A stretch of 64,000 nucleotides of DNA, taken from contig CM055608.1 in assembly GCA_029379385.1 (NCBI GenBank), forward strand, positions 31,727,048-31,791,047. The letters run 5' to 3'. Source of the DNA: Quillaja saponaria. Lineage: Eukaryota > Streptophyta > Magnoliopsida > Fabales > Quillajaceae. The notes beneath the pieces are model-generated. The model did not search any database, was not told the DNA's origin, and saw only the letters and a program-made list of their open reading frames with translations. The position numbers were made by a program, and so were the translations under genes. This document shows positions 52,749 through 64,000 of the stretch, piece by piece (within the stretch, counting starts at the first letter, position 1; each line of letters begins with the position of its first letter).

Positions 52749-52787
<39 letters not shown>

Positions 52788-52788
52788 C
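52748..52788 (+). repeat. (CTTT)n microsatellite in the leader
   Basis: About ten CTTT units lie between the TATA-like box and the start codon, so they are probably transcribed in the 5' UTR. Confidence 0.9.
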
Positions 52789-52844
52789 ACCAAACACCCC
52801 TCTTTTGAAAGAGGGTAACTAAGAAAATTTAGGGAGAAATTAAA

Positions 52845-53032
52845 ATGGCTGGTGGATTCATCCCATTCTTGGTTATGGTTCTTGTGCAAGTGGGTTTTGC
52901 TGGAATGAATATTACATCAAAGCTTGCTTTGCAAACTGGCATGAACCCAATTGTTCTTGTAGCTTATAGGCAACTCTTTGCATTCCTATCCATTGCTCCC
53001 TTGGCTTGTTGGATGGAATGGTAAGTATATGT

Positions 53033-53069
<37 letters not shown>

Positions 53070-55304
53070 CTTGTTAATTAACTAACATGTTTGGCTGCTG
53101 AGAAAATTGTGAAAAATATATAGAACATGATATGAAGTAGTATGCTGATAGAGAAAATTAAGGTGGTTTTTTCTTCTTTTTTATCTTTTCCACCGTAAAA
53201 TTTTCTTGGAATTGTCGTTAAATGGTTATAAGTTACAACTTTTTCTCAGCTAGCTGTACTGATGCTGTGCATGGCTGCCACGTCATTTAACAGTTATTAC
53301 TACCTTTTCAGCCAATTTGCTATTTTGCAGTGCGTTTGTACGCAAGTGGCAGTAAAGCTACCATTTTAGAGAGCCACTTAACTTAAAGAGTAATATATAG
53401 CTATCTAGGGTTGATGTTCATCTAGGGTTGTCCTTCTATAACAGATTATAAGAATCTTAAATCACTGGTTCAATGCTTTGCCTCTGATCTGCTAATTAAA
53501 TAAATTATCAAGTATTTTCATTAGTATTATATAAGCAAAGTGTGTGAATAGTGAATACTCATAAATTCCTAATTAATCTTTGTAACTCTCTACCCTGAAA
53601 GATATCATGGTTAAGAGTTTGAGACTTTTTAAATTATGGGTGTCTTACAATCTAACTATCAATCCCGGAAGGAAGAACACACCCCCAAAAGCTTAATGAG
53701 TATTCCGATTAACAAAAAGGAAAGATCTAGTTAGTTTACCATAGGCAAAAGAAATAGAAAACAGAAAATTGTTGTTTGCTGACATCACATATATGTTATC
53801 TTTCTATGGATAACCATAATCAACATTTAGTACTTAATTATATTCTTTTTGTAGGAAAACAATGCCCAAGATGACATGGAGTATATTTTTCCAGATCTTT
53901 TTGTGTTCCTTAACTGGGTAAGTATTTGATTAAATGTCAGGTTCCAAAATGCATGAACATGAATATGATTCTATCTATGGATATATATTAGCAAACTTTA
54001 TTAATTAACCCAAGTAGACATCAAAATGCAGGCGCAACAGGAAACCAGCTATTTTATTTTGTGGGCTTAAAATATTCTACACCAACAATTGGATGTGCAT
54101 TGACTAATACACTCCCAGCTTTCACTTTTATACTTGCAGTCTTCTTCAGGTACATCCTTGTATTTCTAACTTTATTGATTAGTCCTCTTGTTCGTAACTT
54201 GTATTTCTTTCAGTATTATTTTCAAGTTTACAACTTGAAGTTTATATATGTGTTTGGCAGGCAAGAATCTGTAAGAATAAAGACAAGGACAGGGCAGGCC
54301 AAGGTAATAGGGACTATTGTGGGTGTAGGTGGAGCTATGTTGCTGTCATTCTATCATGGGAAAACCATTGGTTTTGGTCAATCCAGCATTCATTGGAAAT
54401 ATGCTGATAAATTGGAAGATTCAAGTTCAAGTACTGATGATAAAGCAAACTCAATCTTGGGTCCCTTCTTTCTAATTATTAGCTCAGTTTCTTGGGCAAC
54501 ATGGCTCATAATCCAAGTAAGTATTTTATGAGTGTGATTCATATCATAGATACATATGTCTCAAACTGTAACTTTTTTGGTTCTTGTTTGTTAATTTCAG
54601 GCTAAAGTGAGCAAGAAGTTTCCAGCCCCTTACACAAGCAGTGCATATTTAGTTTTATTGGGCACCATTCAGTGTGTGGTCATTGCATTATGTTTTGATC
54701 ATAAGCCCTCAGCATGGTCATTGAGTAATCCTATGAGACTTACAGCCTCAATTTACTCGGTATATAAACTTCTGTACATATAACTTGATTGAGAACATCA
54801 TTATTTTAATTCATCATTATTTACTAGTTAATGTCAACAATGTTGATTTCTGCAGGGAGTTGTGTGTTCTGGTATATCATTTTGCATCATGTCCTGGACA
54901 GTTCAAAAGAGAGGTCCTCTTTATGTTTCGGTATTCAGCCCTTTATTGCTTGTCATCGTGGCCTTTTTCAGCTGGGCATTGCTTCGCGAAAAATTATACA
55001 TTGGAACGTATGGAACACGTACACTTTGCCTCATTTAACTTAGATGAGTTTAATTTGTTAGTAAATTAAAGAAGTACTTCAGCATATTTGATCTAATCCC
55101 ATGTTTCTGTTTGGTTTTAGTGCTATAGGGTCTTTCCTGATTGTTTTTGGGCTCTATTCTGTTTTGTGGGGAAAGAACAACGAGATGAAACTGGAAGACA
55201 GTGTTGAAGAGACAGAGGACATGAAGGAGATCAATGATGAGAAAAAAGATGTGGAATTGCAGCTGCCCTTGCCTTTGCCTTCAAATGGCAATCATCATAC
55301 TTAA
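52845..55304 (+). CDS. WAT1-related / UMAMIT (MtN21, EamA) transporter, with a one-base phase fault at exon 2/3
   Basis: Plant WAT1/UMAMIT proteins are ten-helix drug/metabolite-superfamily carriers for amino acids or auxin at the plasma membrane or tonoplast. Seven coding exons are seen: 52845-53020, 53855-53917, 54032-54149, 54261-54516, 54601-54759, 54856-55007 and 55121-55304. The N-terminus ([20 protein letters not shown]) is the first helix. [48 protein letters not shown] and [19 protein letters not shown] are family hallmarks. The tail is acidic, then Leu-Pro repeats. Exon 2 ends ACTGG and exon 3 begins GCGCAACAGG. Both splice sites look normal, but the join carries one base too many, so the conserved reading (T-G-A-T-G-N-Q) is lost. 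With one base fewer the protein would be 368 residues, a normal length. By position it matches Arabidopsis UMAMIT25 (At1g09380, from memory). An assembly error, a recent mutation or unusual splicing could explain the fault. Confidence 0.9.
53035..53065 (+). repeat. AT dinucleotide microsatellite in WAT1-type intron 1
   Basis: About fifteen TA units directly after the exon 1 donor. Confidence 0.9.
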
Positions 55305-56177
55305 GAGAGAAATAAATGGTCACTTGTCTGAAGGCTTCTTAGGCATGCAGATAACCCAATCAAGTTCAAATGAAATTTGAATTGAATGTTATCCTGTAAC
55401 AAATTGACTGCAAGCTCCTTAACTTCTTAATTTATCTTTGAGGGTAGAATGAACCTCTTGTCCATGTTCAATCTGTAATATTGTGTTTTAAGAGACTATT
55501 AATGTTTAACATGAACTTCCTAATTCCAATAACAATTAATGTTCTTCTAGATTATATATATATCAATGTGTGAGAATGGTGTAGGGAAAAAGATTGCAGA
55601 GTTTCTCGCATGGACTTTATGAACGAATGTAATGGAATATATAAAAGATATAAAAGGTGATGGCTTGAGAAGTTAGGTATGCAAGTACTAAGAGACCACA
55701 AAATTATGGTTTCCGGTCGTTGCCATATAGCTTAGTTTTGGGTGAATTGATTCATTTCTATCAAACATTATATGACGTATAAAATAATATATATTTTATT
55801 TACGTTAACATGCTCAATAAACTTGAATTCAAGAAAATTGTCTAAGAGATTGTAAATTAATCACAATATTCTCCTTAATAATTAATTAAGCAAGTATTTT
55901 TTCTATTTTTCTAAATTAAGTATCACCGATTCACCCTAGCTGACAACATATTAGGGGAGAGGTAAATAAAGAGCCATGTAAACTGTAGTAGTTCACGGTA
56001 GTAAAGGTGAAAGCTGTAAATAAAAAATGAAAAATGGCAGTAAATATAATGTCGTTTCCCTAAAAGAGGTTGGGAGAGCTAGCTAACCACTAACGCCGTT
56101 TGAATGACCGTCAACTTTCCACATCTGGTCCTTCATTTTCTTTCTTTTTCTTTTTGCGAGACAGCGTGCTTGGCCCT
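55305..56177. other. Intergenic between the WAT1-type gene and ARF1
   Basis: The left part is the transporter 3' UTR. No other gene was recognised. Confidence 0.5.
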
Positions 56178-56184
56178 TATAAAA
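56178..56184 (+). promoter_or_regulatory. Probable TATA box of the ARF1 gene
   Basis: TATAAAA preceded by GGCCCT, the latter resembling a site II/GGCCC-type element of housekeeping genes. The leader exon would start about 30 bp further on. Confidence 0.5.
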
Positions 56185-56293
56185 ATTGAATAGCCTCCCT
56201 CTCATTCCATTTCTTCATCCTCATTTCGCTCGGGCAGCCTCTTGGATCTGCCCTCCGAAGTTCGCGCATCTCACAGGTTCTGGTTTTCGCCAT

Positions 56294-57132
56294 GTAAGAT
56301 CTCCTTCCTCTGTTCTATATCTTTGTATATTTGCAGTTTTATCTACGAATAGTATATGTATGGTTTTACGATCATGCATTTTCTGTCTGTCAAGTTGGTT
56401 CTTGTTTCTGGGTTTGTTTTGAAGGCTAACAGTTTTTATGGGCTTAGATCTGAATCAGTTTCGGTTCGAGGGTCCGCTTGATTTATTGCTTGTGAAAACT
56501 TTGGTTAATTTTTGGTACCCATTTGAATACCCGGAATTTGCATTTACATAATTACATTTCCAGTTTGGTTTATTGCTCTTCTGATCTGGGATCGTTTTGC
56601 ACGTGTCTGAATTAATTACTGTCTCTATCATTATATATCTGAATTTCGAATTTGTGGCATATTTCAGCTACTAGGCCCTGTATGAATATGAGTAAAAACA
56701 CATTTATTAAATGTGTCGAGTTTCTTCTCTTTTCCTAAAAAAAATATAATTTATTATGCTTGATGAAAATGAAACTAGAGGTTGAAATCTGCAAAACAAA
56801 AAAGAAAAAGTGCTAGGAAATCAATGTGAAATTGCTAATCCTCGGTTAAAAGGAATATTGATGATCTTCTTGTGATGGCATTGTTTTAGCAGATCTGATT
56901 TTCTCTACAAGTCTCATTAGGATTTTGATTGCTAGGAAAAATTGGTGTTGGAGGGTCAAAAAAGTTATAATTTGTAAAACATGTCTTTTTCATGTGTTTT
57001 ATATTTAATATATGACAATTGCTTTGCTTCTATTCTTACAAGCATGGTCCGTGATATTTTGCATTTTAAAGCATGAGACATATAGAGGAACTTAGGTGCA
57101 AAATTTGATTTATATGGGTTTTGTGATTTCAG
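56294..57132 (+). other. ARF1 5' UTR intron (inferred)
   Basis: A strong donor, CAT|GTAAGATC, and an acceptor, GTGATTTCAG at 57132, bracket an 839-bp stretch that ends 12 bases before the start codon. Leader introns are common in plant ARF genes. Confidence 0.65.
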
Positions 57133-57141
57133 CTGAAATAA

Positions 57142-59502
<2,361 letters not shown>

Positions 59503-61789
59503 GAGACATTACTTATTGAGTGGCCTTTTGTCGGTGCAATCTTGGTTGAAATGGACAGTTTATTTGATGTTCTTGGGTTCTTACCCCTGTTACTGCGGGA
59601 GAAATGTGCTTTTTTTTTTTCCTTTGTTTAGATAATTGTTTATCGTATGATAGATTTGGTGTTCGGCTCTGTAGATTCTAAATAATTCATGTTTCACATT
59701 ATACACATGTTCGGTGTCTTAGAATTCAGCATCAGTGACTATAGTGTTCAAAACAATTGGCTATTGTAAGCATTATTTTATGGTAAGAGCTTGCCCTTTT
59801 CATGGTAAGAAATGTTCTCAGTTGATAGCCTGTTACATATGCAATGGGATTGGGAAATTAACTATGCCTCTCTCTTCAAAGCTGTGGAAGTATGTCATTC
59901 ATTTACCTACGTAAATGGTAATTCATTTTCTGCATTAAGAGGGGGTGGCATGCGACATTTGGTAGTGTTGGTGTAGGAATGCAGTCGGTGGGTCGGCCAC
60001 AGCAGAACCCTAAGGCTAGTTTAATAATGCCAATAATTTGAAAAACTAACATGGTTATAATTTTTAATGAAAATTTGAATTTTTCTTTTTGATTAACTAA
60101 TGAACTAAAGTAATTATTTTTTTTTAATTACAAATAAATTTATTAATTAATAATTTTATATTTTTATTAATTGAGAGTAATTTTTATATTAATTTATTAG
60201 ACAAGTAGTGCTAAGAAAGTTAGAATAATATTACAATATTGTTAAACCAAGTCTAAGTATCATGATAGCTAAATGTTCGGTCCTTTTCACTCTTCATACG
60301 TGTAGGTATATTGTTCTCGTACTGCTTCTTTAGACTTCTAACTTTATCTGCCAAATGTCTCACATTCAGTTGAACGGATGACTTGACAAACTTAAAAAAT
60401 AGTTTGGCTGTTTGCAATCATGGTTTTGAAACTATAATTTCAAACCAAAAGTTAAACCAAAATCATTCTTAACTTGAAGCATTATAATAATATAAATAGA
60501 TTAAATTACACTTTTAGTTCTTTAACGCAACTAAAAGCTTGACCCGAAAAAATTAGTTTTTATAATTCAAAAAGTAAAGATATTAATTTATAATTTTAAA
60601 ATCTATGTAATATAATTCTTGTCATTTTGATGACAGATGATAATAGGAACACATTATATAGTTTTAAGATGATATTTTGACTTTTTAAATTATGGGGACT
60701 AAGCTTAATTTACTGTCAAACTATAAAGACTTAAATATAATTTTAGCCATAAAAATATTATCAAATTTCATGAATTATACATACTCACATGTAAAATATA
60801 AGACCTTTGTTTCCGTGTATTCTACAAAATACTTATTAAGATGCATTATTATAACTTTTAAATTGTGAAAAAAAAATTTAAAAAAAAGAAACTCATTAAT
60901 TATATATCATTTTACACCATCATTGCTATTAATAATTGAATACTTTTAGAAATTTTATTACATTTAATGCATAATATTTTAATATTTCAGTAACAAACAA
61001 TGAATAACTGACCGTTTTTTATATTTTTAAATTATTAATTACTGTATTTTATAACAAGTGCTCTTAAACTCAATCATTTTTCCAATCCTCAATTATAGAC
61101 AGCATAAATGATAATCTAAAGCTATCAACAATGGTCGCAACCGGGTGTGGGATGACCCTTGTTTATTCATCATGTATAAGTTTGGTACAACTTAGATCTG
61201 AGGGACAGAAACAAAAGCAGGAAAACAATTTAGCCCTGTATGTGCTAGCCATAGCTCTGCAACAAAGCTTTCATTGACATTCAATTTGGATATAGGCCTC
61301 ATAAAGGCTGATAAGAGTATACAATTTGTCTAAAAAGTAATCTACTCTTTATCCATTCCTATACAACTCATACCTAATCCCCAATCCGACCTGTAACCAT
61401 CAAAAAAATTAATGCACAAATGTTTCCATTGAAGCACAAGTGTTTTTTTATGCTTTTACTAACCTTTTCTTGCAAAGAAATGCACTCACCAAAGAAACTT
61501 GACAATTTTGCCAAACAATCCTCAAATTAAGACAAAACTTAAAGAGAAAGTAGAGGAAGAAGGAAGAGAGCTAACACATTCGTATTGGCTCATCAATAAG
61601 AAGAAAAACGTAACACAAATTCTTAGAAAAATAGTAATACAAACAAGCAATGCAGATAATAATGACCGTGCTAGGACAACTAAATTTGCCTACAGTCACA
61701 AATCTTAATCTTGTGCTGGTCCTAGAGGTTCTTATTCTTTCCCCTCAGGTATCAAGCTTCCAGCATTTGATTTTACTTGAAATTTTCGT
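59503..61789. other. ARF1 3' UTR and AT-rich intergenic DNA
   Basis: The ARF1 3' UTR probably ends within the first 300 bases. The rest is strongly AT-rich without a recognised gene. The right end, beyond 61140, should include the 3' side of the ABC pseudogene. Confidence 0.5.
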
Positions 61790-63640
61790 CTATCTCGGAA
61801 CTCTGTTTGAGCTGAGTACAAAGTTTTCTCCCCCAGCAACGGTAGAATGTAGTCTTCCTCCCGCCCAACCATTGTTCACTGCACGGTTGGTAGCACCTGC
61901 TGGATCCCCTATAACACGGCTTTCATCAGATTGTCTTTCAAACTCAGGGAGACCACTTGCCTTTCTCTCTTTCCTTCTCTTCCTCTCCTTGTCTCGTTCA
62001 TTTCTCAGCCAACTCTCAATCGTTCTCTACGTAATCCAATACCAATTAGATACAACTAGCCAAAACAAAATCAAGGGGTGTTGTGTATATTATGGTAAGT
62101 AATGTTGCAGGGCTTAAAAACGGGTAATCTTCCCTCAACTCACATGTGTCCTTAAAGGGACAGGAGGTGCTATTAGACCCAACGGGCAAGTGACTCATGA
62201 GACGTATATAATGAAAGGTGCTTGGCATAACATCTATCAGGACTAACCATCAGGGACAACTTGCTTATTTCCTTCACTTTATCCATAGGCATTGCAAGTT
62301 GCAGCTTCCCATGGGCCACATAAACCTTGTATGAAGAGAATAAGAATTTTTCTAGAACATAAATAACATTTAATAATTGAACTTTAGACATACAATATTT
62401 GATGGCCAATCCTCAAGACCATCAAATGTATGTGTTGCATATATGATCGTAGCACCTTGATCTTCACATTCTTTTCTTAGAAACCTTAGAAGGTCAGATC
62501 TTGCTAGAACATCAAGGTCGACAGTTATCTCATCAAGAAGAAGCACCTCGATAAACAAAGAAGAGTTTGAGAGTTGAGACATACACAATATATGTATATA
62601 GCCCGAAATACAAGATTTTCAAGTATTTACCAGGCTTGATAAAAAGTTTGGGGTTGATTAACACAGAAAATTTAGTAATAGTGTAATACCTTGAATGGCT
62701 TGAGGAGACCCATTCAGATTTGCACTCGTCTTCTCTGACCGTCAGATACCTTGTGCATTCTCCACTATAGATCAATATCTAAATTCAAGTATGAAGCCTT
62801 GTCATGGGCAGAGCTATACTGATTTTTTTAATGGATGGATCAAAGTACAGAAGAAGCCATTACAAATTCTTCATAATAGTAGAAATGGAAGTCACTTAGA
62901 TTTTCAGGAAAAATACAATTAACTGAACATTTCATTGTATGAGAAATCATATGGTTTTACATTTATCACTCATTCACAGGGGACAAGACATACCATGATT
63001 GATTGAATACTGATCAAAAGCTGAAAATATAATTAGCCACGGGTTTGAATATGTTACTATGGTGTGATTTGTCAATTAATATGACCAAGACAGAAGGGCG
63101 CCGAAAGATTATGCTAAACAGATCAACAAATAAAAGAAAAAGAGAAAAGACAAGAATGAACCTGGTACATTAAAGTCTAAAAGTTCTCCAGAAAGCTGAA
63201 ATTGTTCTTGGGTTTGCATATAAATGATATTTAATTAAAAAAAAAATCCACTGGAGTAATATATATCTCTACCTGTCCATCTATAAACCATTTCTAAGCA
63301 TGCAGAGACAACGGAAATAATAAGTTTTCAGCCAATTGATAATGAAAAATAAAGCTAGAGATAGTTATTTCTATGGTACTAATCATCCTTATGAACTAAG
63401 GTCTGAGATAATGAAAAAGTAACGATAGAGATAGTTATCCCAATGAGGCACTTGTAAGCATGTAATACATAAGCAAGATTATTTTTACTTTATCAGGATG
63501 TAATATTCATCATACCTTGATTAGCTCTTGTCTTCTTCCAGGATTAATCCCCCCTACCCCAAGTATCATTTTTTTCTGCAGAAACATCCATCTGTATTGG
63601 AACCCACCCTGCTAGAGCAATATCTCTCCTCCATTGCAAA
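61790..63640 (-). pseudogene. ABCI19/20/21-like soluble ABC ATPase pseudogene
   Basis: The ancestor was a soluble, membrane-domain-free ABC protein of plant subfamily I. Conserved exons on the minus strand: 62026-61790 (ESWLRNERDKERKRRKERK to a Ser-Asn-Arg end), 62325-62248 (VYVAHGKLQLAMPMDKVK), 62546-62394 (Walker B LLLDE, then [17 protein letters not shown] and H-loop [11 protein letters not shown]), about 62775-62690 (WRMHKVSDGQRRRVQI, then MGLLKPFK) and about 63640-63530 (QMDVSAEK, MILGVGGINPGRRQELIK). Breaks: a TGA replaces the Cys codon in the signature-motif exon (about 62716), a TAG replaces the Gln codon just before WRMHKVSDG (about 62766), and one extra A in an A run near 63575 shifts the frame. 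The last three coding exons are intact and in phase, so decay looks recent. The N-terminal half with Walker A should lie beyond the right edge. Confidence 0.87.
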
Positions 63641-64000
63641 AGAAAAATGAATATCACATATTAAAAGTTTATTTTCACGATTACCAAGTTACAACAATTT
63701 TTCATGAGTAAATCTTACTTCGAGTTTTAAAGTCTAAATTGAGTAACATCAAAATAAAATTATAGCTACAAACATCTCTCTTTCTTCCTCTTCTTCTCCT
63801 GGATGTTATGTGTGGCACATCTAGCTGAATACAACGATTTTTATCCTATCCATCTGGATATTTGAAACTCCTACAAAACCCAACTAAAGGTGGGATACAA
63901 CCTGCTTGATTAACACAAGTTTGGAGGAACCGACTAAAAACTACATATCCTAAAATCCATACCATATGAAATAGGAGAACGGTTGCAAAGAGGTAGTACC
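63641..64000. other. Right edge, probable pseudogene intron
   Basis: Upstream introns and exons of the ABC pseudogene are expected here and beyond. I could not recognise a further exon in this stretch. Confidence 0.4.

Larger units (their letters stand above)
50441..52844. other. Intergenic, and promoter/leader of the WAT1-type gene
   Basis: AT-rich, with A runs near 50930-50947 and 51256-51272. No gene was recognised before the leader of the transporter gene. Confidence 0.5.

Overview
This window is plant nuclear DNA, almost certainly from a eudicot. The genes are split by many AT-rich GT-AG introns, the proteins are plant families (ATP-citrate lyase A, NIMIN, WAT1/UMAMIT, DYW-type PPR, plastid G6PD4), and the spaces between genes hold simple repeats and decayed retroelements. 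The species cannot be told from the sequence. There are no operons, phage or CRISPR arrays.

Layout, left to right: a decayed LINE fragment (65-800, minus); ATP-citrate lyase subunit A (1185-6118, minus, 12 coding exons); an imperfect tandem duplication split by a 3.3 kb solo-LTR-like element with a TTAAT target duplication (6954-10265); an L1-type LINE remnant (11279-12000, minus); SEC24 of the COPII coat (14203-20893, plus), with one extra base in exon 7 and one U12-type intron; a group-I GSK3/shaggy kinase (24032-27428, plus) carrying a small SINE in an intron; the minor-spliceosome U11/U12-20K zinc-finger protein (28320-29581, plus); a polygalacturonase pseudogene (31743-34344, plus); an F-box/DUF295 pseudogene (about 35310-36045, plus); pyroglutamyl-peptidase I (36828-38449, minus), head to head with plastid-type G6PD4 (40066-44895, plus); a NIMIN gene (45870-46208, plus); a DYW-class PPR pseudogene (48530-50440, minus); a WAT1/UMAMIT transporter gene with a one-base phase fault (52845-55304, plus); an ARF1 GTPase (57145-59502, plus); and an ABCI19/20/21-like ATP-binding-cassette pseudogene (61790 to about 63640, minus) that probably continues past the right edge.

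The genes serve unrelated housekeeping and signalling roles: cytosolic acetyl-CoA supply, ER-to-Golgi transport (SEC24, ARF1), kinase signalling, minor splicing, the plastid pentose phosphate pathway and NPR1 regulation. They are linked by ancestry and not by shared function. From memory, the run G6PD4-NIMIN-PPR-WAT1 matches Arabidopsis At1g09420-At1g09415-At1g09410-At1g09380, ACLA-3 is At1g09430, and the kinase/U11-U12-20K pair matches At5g26751/At5g26749. Coding exons were joined by hand from splice sites and reading phase, so small boundary errors are possible. UTR limits are inferred. I did not find a previously undescribed multi-gene system. The observations most worth a second look are the U12-type intron, the single-base breaks in SEC24 and the WAT1 gene, the cluster of pseudogenes beside intact neighbours, the nested repeats, and a few unexplained repeats.
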